From contig OY987245.1 of assembly GCA_963920765.1 (NCBI GenBank), positions 17,810,727 through 17,874,726 of the forward strand: 64,000 nt of DNA. The letters run 5' to 3'. Both the position numbers and the translations under genes were made by a program. Positions 11,306 to 23,420 of this stretch are shown piece after piece. The number at the start of each line of letters is the position of its first letter. The first letter of the stretch is position 1. The notes beneath the pieces are model-generated. The model was not told the DNA's origin and made no database searches. It worked only from the letters and a program-made list of their open reading frames with translations. This DNA is from Ulota crispa (lineage: Eukaryota; Streptophyta; Bryopsida; Orthotrichales; Orthotrichaceae).

Positions 11306-12430
11306 TGTTTTTATAAGTTTGTATTATGGATTAGGTAATTTAAATGCAAGTGCAAGTAAGAACCAAAGGTGATTCATTATAGTGGAATACTAAACATTTT
11401 CTAAAAACTCATGTAACTACGTTGGTCTATAGTTTTCATGTAATCATTATCAGTGTCAACTCAATTATCTTTCTCATTAATATTGCTACAACTAATAATC
11501 CTATTCAAGTTTGTTTTCTTTTGATGATGTGATGGCCTTTGTGTCACAAAATGAATTTTTGATTAAAAGGATTGAATACCCTCAAATGAATGACAAGGTT
11601 CTACTTTTTAGTACAATTTTACCACTCAGTTTTAAAACCAAATTTATTTTTTATAATAATCAAGTTCTTTGTTGATTCAAAACTCTTTTGCGTTAGCTTG
11701 GGCTTCCAAAACATACACAATGATAAGCAATTGTATAACATTTGACATTCTAGTATGACACATCATAGTAACACTTACATAGTTAACATTAATTTAGGTA
11801 CATCTTTTTCAAAAAACCTAGCCAAGAATCAAAGGATCTATTGTGTATTAGATTTTGTATACTTAATATAGGGTTTCTTTGAAGGATTTCAACTTATGGA
11901 AGTATTGGCAATGATTTATGACTGTAATTTGCTGAGGTGGCTATATTGGAAAAGCACTTGAAGAAGCATGCTTTGTTCATGACAAAAAGTGGAGAGAATT
12001 TTGGCTTCCACTGGTTTCTTATTACACAAGTAAGGAGGTGCAGATGAAATATATTGGTCACTACTTTTGAAAAATTACTACAATTAAAGTGTGAGACATG
12101 AAATATGTGACAACTTTTGAAAAATTACTACAATTAGAACATGTGAGAGATAAAATATGTGACTAATAGGACACCCATATTATTTTGGTTGGAGATTAAG
12201 TTGGCAATGCCAGTCAACCTATAGGGGAATACATATATGGTCCTCAATCAAGGTTTGACTATGGGGTTATCAATTACAAGTAAACATTGGCAAGAAAGAC
12301 ACTCTTTTTCACATTTATTTCCTATAGTGATAGTGAAGCATAATTTTTCATGGTGAATTTCAGCTATTTCTATAATCTATAAAAAAAATAAAGTCCAACC
12401 TGTCCGAACCTCTCCGTTCAGTCATCAAAA
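11306..12430. other. Intergenic AT-rich sequence; nothing recognised
   Basis: No supported coding region. A short near-direct repeat of ACTTTTGAAAAATTACTACA occurs at about 12062 and 12112. No element ends were identified. Confidence 0.5.
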
Positions 12431-12690
12431 GACTAGCTTACCTGGTGGGCATGGGGTTGGATGGGGCATGGGGTGGGGTGGGGCATGGCATGGGGTGATG
12501 GGGGCTATGGGATGGCCAATGGGACGGCCAACAAGATGGGGGACATGGGGATGGGATGGGGACGTGGGATGAGATGCAATGTGGAGATGGGATGGGAGAT
12601 GGGATGAGGACGTGGGATGGGATGGGGATGTGGGAGTGGGTGGGGACATGGGATGGGACGTGACATGGGATGGGATGGGGGATGGGAAAT
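12431..12690. repeat. G-rich minisatellite (GGGATGGGG-type)
   Basis: An irregular tandem array of GGGATGGGG, GGCATGGG and GGACGTGGGATGGGAT units, strongly purine-skewed on the + strand. Long open frames on the opposite strand here (Ser/Pro/His repeats) are by-products of the repeat, not genes. The strand asymmetry could support G-quadruplex formation. Confidence 0.85.
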
Positions 12691-13004
12691 TAAGACATGT
12701 ATAAAAAAATGCACTTCATTTACTCTACATTTAGCTTCCTAAATGGGTTTACTAACTCATTTAGCCAATAAAAGAAACCCTGCTTGATATTAGATGTGAG
12801 TCCACATTACAAATCCACTATTAATAGGACACGTCATTATTGGTTGAGCCACAATATTATGTAACATAATGCAAAAAAGCTTTAAACATACAAAAGAATA
12901 CTTCTTTGCATTGAATGACTCCATGAATTAATAGTCTTTCTCCAACTCACTAACTCACTCTATATCTTTTATTTTTAATAAGTATACTACTTGTCGTATC
13001 GACG

Positions 13005-13125
13005 GGATTATACCCCCCACCCTTTGTCCCTGTGCCCCTATCCTTGTGCACCTATCCCTGTGCTCCCCTATCCCCGTACCCCCTATCCTTGTGCCCCCTT
13101 ATCCTTGTGCTCTCTCTTAAAGTTG
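13005..13125. repeat. C-rich minisatellite
   Basis: About six imperfect units of a 15-20 bp motif such as CCCCTATCCTTGTGC. It is pyrimidine-rich on the + strand, the opposite skew to the G-rich array 400 bp upstream. Confidence 0.8.
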
Positions 13126-13389
13126 TGGTGCAATTGCTAATGATGGTACAACTGCCAATGACTTGTTGTTAACGTTTAGTGAAATCATAAGTGATTTTAC
13201 TTTATTCCAATTACAACTTTCCAATCCCAATCATGCGCAACCCTCTCCTAATCATGCTCGACTTTAATTGATTGATAATTGGCTGAACAATATTCAATTA
13301 TTAATATAAATTCCTTTTAATTTCTATTCACTTGTGAATACCAATTTAGTTTTTTGAACCTCCCTGTCTGAACTCTTGACAACAACAAG

Positions 13390-15300
13390 AAATTCTGTAT
13401 GTTTTAGAGCAGGAACGTCCAGCCCAGCTGCATCGAGAGTAAGTTAACTCTTTATTTACACCAGTCATTCGTCTTTTTGAAGAACATGTTATTATTGTAG
13501 TTGGTATTCCAGAGGTGAGGTGAAACCCAGCCTGGAAACCCTAATAAAATTAGGGTTGGACATCAAGAGCAGTTGCCTCAGCCTGCTCCTCCCCTACTTA
13601 TTCTCGTCGTCGCCTCCTCTTCTCCTCATTCTCAAGTTTCCAGGCATAGAGTGCAAGGTCTTAGTTTATTACTCTAGGGTTTCATCTTCGTTTGCTCTGT
13701 GATATGTACCTGCACAGGCGCAATCGCACAGGCGCAATCACAAACGACGCAAGTCCTGTTACAATCCCGTTCAAAATGCCTCCGTGTATCGTTTTTATCG
13801 CCGTCGAATTCAGTGACGAAGACGATACACGGTTCGCTCAACCGAGTTCTGTGATGTTAAATGTATCACTTTCGACCAAGTCTTCATCTTTGTTGCATTG
13901 TGTTATGGTTGTAAAGTCAGTTGGTAACGTCGAAGAGCGACGCGCTTTTCCATGCCATACTTTCTCACTCATTCGTGATGATAGAACATGTCGCGTGAAA
14001 ATGTGGGGTTGCATATTCCATTGCCTTGGAGAGCGGCGTTGCTGCAAGAACTCTATGGGACAGACCATGCTTCCTTCACAATGTATGTTGTCAACCATTC
14101 GTGTACTTCAATGTCGCAGAGAGATGATGAACAATCATATCCGTTACCACTCTGAAAGATGACGTGTGGACGAACTATCAAACCATGGCTGTGGTTCTGA
14201 TCTCTCTTTCTTTCTCTACAGTAATTTTAAGTTGATACCTAGCAAATTAAGTTTACTATTTCGTTACTCTATGAAAGAGTACTTATTGTTAATTCATCGA
14301 AGGTAGAGCCTAATTCTATGGACTTTTTAAGTGTTTTAGGGTTTCAGGGCCTATGATTACAACACATCAAAATACCATCTTTCGGATCGTAGTACACCTT
14401 CGGGTGGTGACGATTTTGTTGCGTATGATGGCCTTTTTGAAGATGAAATATTTGCTCGTCATAGTAGCGGAGTTTTTGATACCTTCAGATACTTTCTCTA
14501 TCGTCAGTTGCTGTGTAGGTCGTGTTTTATATTCAAGTGGGGATTCTCTGTGGTTGCATCAGATTCACTCCGTTGTGTTATATCGTATTACACCATTTTG
14601 TATTACGTTTTGAGTGTTTATATCCCATTCTAGAAGGCTGAGTCCAAGGATTTTTGTGATCTGGTCTCTCAATAGTGGTGGGTACATGGTGCATCATTTT
14701 TAGGTGGTGAGCCTCTGCCTCTATGGCAACAGGTTCAATCCATGGTGCGACATTCTCAAGGAGACATTCGTGCTTACAAAGTTTAGTTGGTTCTTACTTT
14801 CCTGGTTAAAAAAGTTTTTAACCCCGACTGTGCTGAACTGGTGATTAGGATATCCTTCGGGTAGGATTGCTAAAAATACTTAATTATCAGTGAAACTGTC
14901 TTTGTCTGTACTATCATACCAGAATGTTAGGCGGAGTTTTAGAATTCTAGAATGATAATTGTTGCTTGGGTGACCGACCTTATTCTGAAGTATCAACAGC
15001 ATCAAACGATTGCAAGTTCTTAATTGAGCAAAGACGATACTTAACCTACGGGACCAGGAGAATTTGTGAGTGCCAAGACACATGCCTACTACCCATGGCA
15101 ATGCTATCAAGCTTATTCAGTAGAACTGGATTCTACATTGCGGCAACGTCGCCTATGCACGTCTACATTGAAGGTTTCTAAAGTGTGCGACCTTCAAAAT
15201 GTGGATTTCGTGCGAACAAATTTCAAGCCTCTTTTCTGTGAAATACTTGTGGAAAACCAACATATTTGGTGATAAGAGTGTCTAATCTAAACAATTATAT
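13390..15300 (+). other. Unrecognised coding-like patch, frames broken
   Basis: This patch has higher GC than its surroundings and several protein-like stretches in different + frames. (a) 13692-14162, 156 codons open, with PSSVMLNVSLSTKSSSLLHC. (b) A short frame opening with ATG near 13987 and reading MSRENVGLHIPLPWRAALLQ, ending TGA near 14162. (c) From about 14348, straight after a TTTCAG acceptor-like site, a frame reading HLSDRSTPSGGDDFVAYDG. (d) From 14966, YSEVSTASNDCKFLIEQRRY, then in another frame from 15051 FVSAKTHAYYPWQCYQAYS, ending at TGA near 15272. I recognise no family. It could be a spliced gene, a decayed gene or a decayed transposon. No function is proposed. Confidence 0.3.
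13692..14162 (+). CDS. Hypothetical open frame, 156 codons, unrecognised
   Basis: The longest open frame in the coding-like patch. Composition is mixed, with many Cys, Arg and Ser and no repeats, membrane segments or known motif. An alternative frame from about 13987 looks equally protein-like over the second half, so the two may be pieces of one frame-shifted or spliced gene. Real coding status is doubtful. Confidence 0.2.
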   Translation: MLCDMYLHRRNRTGAITNDASPVTIPFKMPPCIVFIAVEFSDEDDTRFAQPSSVMLNVSLSTKSSSLLHCVMVVKSVGNVEERRAFPCHTFSLIRDDRTCRVKMWGCIFHCLGERRCCKNSMGQTMLPSQCMLSTIRVLQCRREMMNNHIRYHSER

Positions 15301-15455
15301 ATTTGGTTGAAGAGGTTATTGATACTATCGATAAATTATGGAACAGTTTTGTGACATTTTCCAAATGCTGTCTGTGAACTATTTTTTCTCTGTAGGAAAC
15401 TGGATGACTTCTGATTGGATCACTTTAATATTGTTTGACAATTTTCAGAGCTTAA

Positions 15456-15723
15456 CCCCTCATCGCTGAAGCGGACAATTTTGTAACCCGTAAAGGACAC
15501 AGCGTGTTCCTGCGTGTTGCTGCGACCAGTAAAATACAAGGTGTTTTTCTTGTGTTTGGACTAGATTCACACCTTTACTACATTTGAGCTCAACAAAGAA
15601 GTTGGAGAATAGATCAAAGCTGTTCTAATGAGCTATTGGACATCCCAAATTAAAACTTCTTTTTGGTAGCAAATGCCAATTATACAGCAGCATATATACA
15701 ATGCCCTATGGTCCTTTAAGGGG
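15456..15723. mobile_element. Small TTAA-flanked element, family E (inverted copy)
   Basis: Flanked at the left by TTAA then CCCC, and at the right by AAGGGG. Its interior matches 44973-45206 and 50366-50572 in inverse orientation, for example the block GAGAATAGATCAAAG against their CTTTGATCTATTCTCC. About 230-270 bp, non-coding. Confidence 0.65.
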
Positions 15724-15761
15724 TAACCCCAAAAGAACCAATTGCGGTTTTGGGCATGTAA

Positions 15762-16144
15762 GGTAGGAGGCTCGATCATTTTGAACTCCCATGTTGAGTG
15801 TAATGGTGCAGCGGGTGGTTCTTAAATTAGCCTCTTATAGTCATTGATTGCATGGAAGAAAAATTGTTTATAATTACAAAGAGCCAATCATTCTCTTTGC
15901 TTTTCCAAATCTCTTCACAACTTGCAAGTAAATGATTCTTGGAAGGTCTAGGGTCATAAATAGGGACCTATGACACATGCATTTTGAAAATTCGTAAGTA
16001 ATTCAAAAATGTTTCAAAAAATATGTGTTACTCTTTGCATCTATTTCTCTCTTTTCAAAGAATGAACTAAAAATCCTCCAATCCACAAAAAACCATGAAA
16101 AAGGGAGATGAGCCCTTGGATGATTGGTTTTCAAGCCTCCTACC
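15762..16144. mobile_element. MITE family D-related element
   Basis: Ends GGTAGGAGGCTCG and CAAGCCTCCTACC, the same terminal inverted repeat as 3475-3793, flanked by TAA and TAA. The interior differs from the two other copies, so it may be a separate subfamily using the same ends. Confidence 0.6.
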
Positions 16145-16333
16145 TAATTTATAGGTAAACTACTTTGTGTGATTTTATGATGAAGATGGGGAATTCAAAG
16201 ATTTGCGTGGGCATCTACTTTTTTCTTTATTCCTACATTTATTAAAGGAATTATGCATAAATTTTTTTTAAACATGGAGGTAAGGTAGTCTAAGAAAAAA
16301 ATTGCAAATTACAAATTAAATCTGAAATTGGTT

Positions 16334-16336
<3 letters not shown>

Positions 16337-16416
<80 letters not shown>
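16337..16416. repeat. TA microsatellite, about 80 bp
   Basis: An uninterrupted run of TA dinucleotides. Confidence 0.95.
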
Positions 16417-16418
<2 letters not shown>

Positions 16419-16984
16419 GTATGAATGTATGGGGAAGCTTCAAATCATTCAAATTTGATTGATGAGATGAAAGTTAAAAGAGAAGTTTTAGTTTGTGGGT
16501 AGGTATGGGAACACTCAAACCTTCATTATTTTTGTCCCTTGTAAAATTTGGTGCTTTAACTTTTTGAGTTTTTTGTGTATTTGTTTTCTGACTTTTTTTC
16601 TTTCTTTCAAGTTGTAGTAGATTAAGATTTGTTTTTTACAAAGTATGATTCACACTTCTAATTCATTTGAAAATTTTCCTACACTTACCTAACTTGGTTT
16701 TCTACATGGAAAAAATAAAACCTCAACTTTGCGTAGTGCAATTTTTTTGACATAGGAGCAATCAAATACTTTTGAAATTATTGGGCAACACAAAAAAAAA
16801 TAAAAAATAAAAAATAAAAAAATAAAAAATAAAAAAATCTGACTTGAGATGTAAATATCTTCCTCTTCTCCATCTAGAATGGCTTGATTTTTTTCCCACA
16901 AGTACCTCTTCTAGTCTAAGGCAAGATACTAAGGTTGGATTTGCAAAACAAACTTTATTTCCTACTCATTCCCCCTAACATAAC

Positions 16985-17260
16985 ATTCAATAGCCTGAAG
17001 AGAGGCTGCCTTTCCCTCTCTTCAGGTATCATCCACAAACTTCATCTTGACACAAAAAAAATTATTTTTTATTTTTATTTTTATTTAATTTTTAATTTTT
17101 TGACGTGGTTGGCCCCCACATCAACGTATGTGCACTAAACTAAGCCTCTTTTTCATAAACTCTTTAACAAATTCAGCCAAGTGTCCTCTTAGCTACTGAT
17201 GGGTGTGGAATATTCCACACTCTTCAATTGGAGGGAGGGCATGCTTGCTGAGTGCTACTG
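16985..17260. repeat. Dispersed repeat, copy 1
   Basis: Matches 48100-48385 in opposite orientation. Shared blocks include CTGAAGAGAGGCTGCCTTTC, TTCAGCCAAGTGT and GGTGTGGAATATTCCACAC-like sequence. The element class is unknown. Confidence 0.65.
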
Positions 17261-18554
17261 AATGTTATGAAAGTGGCAATTATTAGTAACTTTCACACAA
17301 AAAAGGCTTGGACCTTTAGGGGCTAATTACCTATGGCTAAACTACTTTGTGTAATTTGTTGAAACTTTTATGGATGATGGGGAATTCAAAGATTTACGTG
17401 GGAATCTAATTTTTTCTTCATTTTGAAATTTACTGAAGAAGTTAAAAATGAATTTAAGGAAAATGGGCAAGATCAAGCAACCCAAAAACTTCTAAATTCA
17501 TTTTTAACTTTTTCATTAAATTTCAAAATGAAGAAAAAAATAGATGCCCATGTAAATCTGTGAATCCCCAATCATCGATAAAAGTTTCAAAAAATCACAC
17601 AAAATAGTTTAGTTGTAAGTACATGCCCAAAATCCCATTTGTCCCCAAAAGGGCCAACGGTCCTTTAGGGGTTTAAGGGAATTTTTGCTAAACAAAAACA
17701 AATATTTTACTGCATGGGTAAAGTTTGAAATTTGAGTGCGCAGATAAAAAGTATAAAAAAATTTCTTGCAAGGGAAACGTTTTGCGTAATTGACCCTAAA
17801 ATGATTTGTGTCCTGTCAGACCAACTAGTGCCTATACTAGTGTAGATTAAAAAACATGTAACGGCACATGTAGCATGGTATGATAATCAGAAGTACTTTT
17901 TATTTCTAAAATCAGTTCATAATATTGCTTTTCAAAAACGTAGTTAAGTCATTAAATAAAATGGAGCTTTTGTAAATAATTTCAATTAATCCTAACTTTC
18001 AAAATCATAAGAGGTATTTTTATGGATTGAAATACATTTGTGAAAATGTCACACCTAAATGTGCTGTTTTCTCAAAGTTGGTCAAACTTGGTTGTTTGTG
18101 TACAAAATTTTGCTTTCATTATATTAATTTTTCATATTTTTCAATATAAAAATTTGTCTCAATAAATGCTAATGCACTCCACATTATGTCTCAATTGTGA
18201 ACACTTTCTTTTCAACTTGCATAAACGTCACTTGTTATGTTTTCATGTACTATGCAAAATTTTCAAGGTTATGCTGCTAAATGTTAATGCTCAAATCCTC
18301 AATCCACAGTTGATTCTAAAATCAGTTTTGCATCTTTGTTCCTTATTGCATCGTTAATCCTTGGTCAATGATGTGGCAGATCTAATCATGTGAACATGAT
18401 ACGCTATCTATAATTTACAAATTTAGTTTAAAATTCACTAGTATAATACAATTCTATGTTGCAGTTTAAAGCACATTTTTGATTTTTTTGGAAATTGGAT
18501 TATTGCTTGGTCTTTAATGGTGAAATAAATAAAAGCTATAGTTGTGATGTTTAA

Positions 18555-19413
18555 CCCCTAAATGCCTACGGGCTTGTGTTTTGAAGGCAATTTTGAAATT
18601 TTTGAATTGTCCTTTTAAGATCATTCTTAAAAAGTGAAATAGAACTGCAGCTGTAAGATTTTAAATTTCAAGGCTTCTAGATGGTGATATCAATAAAGAC
18701 TCCAACAAGACCATTTGGATTTTAAGATATGTGTGGTTGAATGTGGATGAGTATGGAGTTTTTGGTTTTTTTGGCGCCACCAAAACTTCTAATACAGAAA
18801 TGGTAATTTTTGTATACAAAATTGGGAAACAACCCTTATGATGATTTAATATTTACAGGTGCTACTTCAGAACTTATGACCCCCTTCCAAATTCATGCCA
18901 CAATTTCACAAATGAGCATGTAATGCAACTATCAAAGAATTACCACCCAATACAAAGAAATTTCTTAACCTTAATTATTGACCAAAAATTGTTTTGATTG
19001 AAATGGATAAATGAATAAATTCTAACTTTTATAGCAAAGACATTCCTAGTGAAATTAGCCCAAAAACACATTTGGATTTTATTAGATGATGCATCTTCAA
19101 AGAAGGGCCCTCATTGCCTAAGGGAGTGCCCAAGGTAGATCTTCACTTTATTCTCAACTTGCTACCCATTTTTCTAATGTGGTTGCTTGTCATAGGCTCT
19201 TTGGTGACACTATTCATCACACTTTTTGGTGTGCAAGAGGCATGCTTTCAATTTAGCTTCAGCCAAAAACAATTAAAATGTAGTATGGAGAACATGAAAA
19301 TTCAACATTGAAGCTAACTTCAAACCAAAACTTCTCTAAATTAACTTAAATAGCCTTCAACAAGATTTCCAAGTTTACTGAACACCCGATTTTGGTGCCT
19401 TGGGCATTTGGGG
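18555..19413. mobile_element. TTAA-flanked foldback element (CCCCTAAATGCC subtype), copy 1
   Basis: Begins TTAA/CCCCTAAATGCC at 18551 and ends with GGGCATTTGGGG at 19413. The open frame at 19114-19311 (65 codons) lies inside it and is not supported as a gene. The right flank is degenerate. Confidence 0.55.
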
Positions 19414-19457
19414 ATTGAGGCCTCCTACCTAATTTAGTTTTGCTTGGTCCACTTTAA

Positions 19458-20382
19458 CCCCTAAATGCCCAAGGCACCAGATTCTAGTTTCCAAAAAAAA
19501 TCAAAAAACTTTGAAACCTTGTTGAAGTTACAGATTTTATTGTTTTGAGGTTTTTTTGTGTGGAAAAGTTGCACATTGAAGTTAGCTTTGCCGTTCAAAT
19601 TCAACTTCCTCCATATCTTATTCCATTTGGTTTTGGTGGAAGGTTAACTACAAGCATACATTTTTTATTGTGAATAGTGTTGTGAATAGTGTCATGAATA
19701 GTGTTGTGAATAGTGTCATAGAACCTATGAGAAGTTGCCACATTGAAAAAAACGGGCATCAAGTTGAGCAAAAGGTGAAGATTTCCCTTGGGCACTCCTT
19801 TGGGCAATAAGGGCCTTTTTACTAAAATTTGGACATCTAACAAAATCTAAAAGTGCTTTTGGACTAATTTCACTTGGAATGTCTTTGTTATAGAAATTAG
19901 AATCCTTCCACCGTTGAATTTTCTTTCATTCATAATGATTTTTGGTCAATAATTGAAGATGAAAATTTCTTTGTATTAGACGGTTGCGTTTTGACAATTG
20001 CGTTGTAGGCTCATTTGTGAAATTGTGGTCGTGGATTTGGAAGAGGGGCCATTAGTTTTGAAGTAATAACAATAAATACTAAAGCATTCTAAGTAGTTGT
20101 CTCCCAATTTTGTATCTAAAAGTTGCCAATTTGCATTAGAAGTTTCGGGCAACTCAAAAAAAAGCAAAAAATTCCATACTTATCATCATTCAATCACAAA
20201 TATCTTAAAATCCGCGAGGCCATTTTGGATTCTTTTTGGGTGGTGCCATCTAGAAACGTTGAAGTTCAAGATTCAACAATTACAATTTTGTTTTGATGTT
20301 TAAGAATGATCTTACAAGGACAATTCAAAAACCTCAAAACTACCTTCCAAAAACAAGAAAAATACCCTTGGGCATTTAGGGG
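19458..20382. mobile_element. TTAA-flanked foldback element (CCCCTAAATGCC subtype), copy 2
   Basis: Left end TTTAA/CCCCTAAATGCCCAAGGC, right end CTTGGGCATTTAGGGG/TTTAA. About 925 bp, with internally complementary arms; the MPKGVPK-like open frame at 19114 in copy 1 reappears on the opposite strand here. It contains a short tandem of TGTGAATAGTGTCATGAATA near 19672-19725. Confidence 0.65.
19672..19725. repeat. Short tandem repeat (TGTGAATAGTGT type)
   Basis: About five 10-bp units alternating GTGAATAGTGT and CATGAATAGTGT. Confidence 0.75.
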
Positions 20383-20517
20383 TTTAAAAGGTGCAAAATT
20401 GCTCTTAAAAGCTAGAATTTTTTGTTATGTTTTAGCTTAAGGATTTCTAACAAGGTTTTTGTCCTAGAAATAAATGGTAAAGGTTTTTTGGTGTTTTCAT
20501 ATTTTATCCCCTAAATG

Positions 20518-21151
20518 CCCAAGGCACCACATTTTGGTGTTGACAATATTTTGAAGTTCAATAAAACCTAACTAAGATACTATTTTTAGTATTTGGTATT
20601 TTAGAATTATTCTTTTTGAAGTCTATTTTTAGCATCAAAAACCCAATTTTGAAAATGATTGGTTGTGAAGTTTCTATTCAAGATTTTGTGTAAGGGTATC
20701 CATTGCAATCTTGACTTTTTTAGTGTTAAGAGCTCATGAAAATGAGCCTCAAATACACTAGATATTGGAGAAAAACTCACACTAGAAATTCATTTAAAAA
20801 AATTATAATAGAGATTTTGAAAAGCCACAAAAGGATTAGAGTTATGTATGTTATGCCCTTTAACCTCATATTTTTTAAGTGACCAACATTTTAGATTTGA
20901 CATGTGAAAAGTGAATTGAAAGACTTGAAGTCATTTTTGCAATATTAACACCCTCTTGATCAATCATTATAATCTTTCAATCCATAAGCAATATTGTTGT
21001 GTTTTCTTTTCCTATGTAATGTCCAACATATCTAATTTGAATTTGTACGGTTACAATTTAAAAAATTTGATACAACTTATCAAAATGTTGACTTTTTGTT
21101 CAGTTTAGAGAAAATTCCTAGAAGCTCAAAAAAGCCTTGGGCGTTTAGGGG
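20518..21151. mobile_element. TTAA-flanked foldback element (CCCCTAAATGCC subtype), copy 3
   Basis: Left end CCCCTAAATGCCCAAGGC, right end CCTTGGGCGTTTAGGGG followed by TTAA. About 630 bp, non-coding. A matching copy lies at 56079-56719. Confidence 0.65.
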
Positions 21152-21954
21152 TTAAATACCTTTCACCTTGTACTAAAATGAAGCCGTTAGTTTATTATAA
21201 TGGCAACTCCAATGTAATGTTTTGTTTGTCCCACCCTCAATGTATCTGTGAAATACAGCTTGAGCAACAATGGAAAGTTGGGTGCACGTGGTTTTTAATT
21301 AGTACATATGATAAAAGTCAAGATTCATTTTTTTTTACTTTACAAATATGTTTGTATAATGTTACAATGTGATTCTTTATTCCTACATAATTAGAACGAT
21401 GTTAGAAAATGTGGTCTTGCCCATAAGTTTTCAGTGACAATGTTTATTATAACGCCTTTTCATTAAAATTATTTTGTTGAATATTTAGAATCCATATAAA
21501 AAATAATCATAAACAATTATATTTCACTTAAATTGTTTACGATTTAGAATTGCTTACATAACTTGATTTTTTTTAAAGTTTTTTTTGCATGTGCATGGAA
21601 TTTACTCTGTTTCAGATCTAAAATGTACTACAGTAGAAAGCTATCAACTTTTTTTTGAAACAAAACAATCCTGATCAGTTTCTACCTTTGCGTTTTAGGC
21701 ATGTATGTATTGTACTTGCCATTATTTTAGTTGTGATTAAAATTTATCTTGATGTTTTCTGGATGTTTTGTAAGAAAAAAAACCCATTATTTACTAAATA
21801 TAACAAACAATGATCATTATTGTAAAACTATCCTATATTGTACATTAGAATTTAGAATTCTCCTGCAATAAAACCCCATAGTTTTTTTACTATTTAATTA
21901 TATTTGTCAAAATATTAATGCAATTATTGTACACATACGTAATAAAAATATTTG

Positions 21955-21955
<1 letters not shown>

Positions 21956-22003
<48 letters not shown>
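21956..22003. repeat. TA microsatellite
   Basis: A TA dinucleotide run directly abutting the left end of the MITE at 22004. Confidence 0.95.
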
Positions 22004-22005
<2 letters not shown>

Positions 22006-22395
22006 AAATTACTACAGCGACATCCTAAAAAATAATAGGACAACCCTTGTGAGCATGAAATGTGATTTTTAATGTTGATTTTTTTATTTGAATCAAAAGA
22101 TTTATTTCACCTTTATCATTCTAAGACTATACTCCAAAACAAATAGGTTTGATTAAATTTTAAATTAGAAATATAAGACTTTTGAGTTACTTAAAGCAAA
22201 AAGACATCAAAAAATAGTCTTGGTGCACTATTATTTCAATAAAAATTTATATTTGTCCTCTTTTCTTTCAAAGATGTGATAATGCCATGATTGAATGAAC
22301 CACTTGCATAAATAAATAACAGCACTAAATTATCAAATTTCATACTCACAAGGGGTGTCTTGTTAACAATTTCGGGTGTCTTTATAATAATTCCC
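22004..22395. mobile_element. MITE family C copy, inserted in a TA repeat
   Basis: Ends GGAAATTACTACAGCGACA and GTCTTTATAATAATTCCC, related to the GGGAATTGCTAAAGCAACA ends of the other four copies. TA dinucleotides flank both sides, because the element lies inside a TA microsatellite. Non-coding. Confidence 0.7.
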
Positions 22396-22421
22396 TATAT
22401 ATATATATATATATATATATA
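22396..22421. repeat. TA microsatellite
   Basis: A TA run directly abutting the right end of the MITE at 22004-22395. It is probably the other half of the array into which that element jumped. Confidence 0.9.
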
Positions 22422-23165
22422 CATACATATATGCATGTGCATGGTAGCATGTCAATAAGATAATCACTTTATATCAGGAATATTAAAAAAACTACACTTA
22501 GAATATGAATTGGTGTTAATGAAAGTACTTGTATTTCCTTACCTGATTTATGGTAAGATGGCTACGCCATGAACTCAAAGGCATCACACTGATACTTTGT
22601 AAGCACATGTGTATAATAATGACATAATTGAATCAAGCTAAAATACAATCATATCCTTGCATCAATAACATTTAAAAGATTCACCTAATTATATATTTGA
22701 GTACACATGGTTTTGTTACTATTTATTAGTGTATATGTTGAATGTATATAATAAATTTCATCATAATATCAAATTCACTAGGACCTCTACAATATCACAT
22801 CTTCAAGACGTATTGAGATTTTTATTTTGCGTTCTATCTAATAAATAAAAATCACAATAAAAATTTAATGGTGAACGCATGACATAGCAAGCGCCAACAA
22901 CTTGTCATACTACTAAAATCACAAGACCCTATATGATATCACATTTTAACATGTGTAATATCACATTTACAATCTCCGTGATATTATCACATAGATACAA
23001 TTTGAATACTTATTGAAATTTTTCTTTGCATTCTATCCAATATGTGAAAATCCTAATAAAATTCTAATAGCGGATGTGTGCGCCAACGGCTAGTGTGGTC
23101 CTAAAAACATCAAATACATTCATATTCCCTAGACAAATTTGGAAGTAAGTTACCCATCAGAAACA
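22422..23165. other. 3' flank of the channel gene; no gene seen
   Basis: AT-rich sequence beyond the channel stop codon. It should hold the 3' UTR and polyadenylation site read on the - strand. Short motifs such as AATATCACATCTTC resemble the minisatellite unit at 39352. Nothing else is supported. Confidence 0.45.
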
Positions 23166-23420
23166 TCATCTTCCTGTAATCAACAAAACTTTCAGTCGAG
23201 CCAATATTTTCTTCTTCAACCTTTCTGTCCCATCTTCATCCTCATCTTCATACTCGTATTCATTCTCAAAAGTTTCAACAATTTCCAAGGGATGTGACAC
23301 CAGAAAACCTCGTTGTACAAGAAATCTTCGTACATGAGATTGAATCACTATTGCTGCTCCTTTCTTAAACAATTCTCTTAATTGTTTTTCTCGTTCAATT
23401 CGAAGGGCAAGAATGAGGCC
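23166..23420 (-). CDS. Channel exon 26: IQ motif and C-terminus
   Basis: Encodes 84 residues with an IQ motif AAIVIQSHVRRFLVQRGF (calmodulin-binding consensus IQxxxRxxxxR), an acidic tract of Glu/Asp/Tyr, then ERLKKKILARLKVLLITGR and TGA at 23168-23166. The tail is short compared with animal Cav C-termini. Confidence 0.9.
   Translation of the reverse strand, partial: GLILALRIEREKQLRELFKKGAAIVIQSHVRRFLVQRGFLVSHPLEIVETFENEYEYEDEDEDGTERLKKKILARLKVLLITGR

Larger units (their letters stand above)
16150..17680. repeat. Composite of TTAA-type foldback elements with nested insertions
   Basis: Contains half-elements of the CCCCTAAAGGACC family: the ACTACTTTGTGTGATTTT arm near 16154, an outward end at about 17311-17325 and another at about 17664-17677. 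It is interrupted by the TA microsatellite (16337-16416) and by a dispersed repeat (16985-17260). No gene. Confidence 0.55.

Noticed and set aside
12425..12714. Ser/Pro/His-repeat proteins on the - strand
   Set aside because: By-product of the G-rich minisatellite; no real protein composition outside the repeat.
14720..14760. Possible tRNA (GGTTCAATCC box-B-like motif)
   Set aside because: No acceptor stem, D-loop or anticodon arm can be folded around it.
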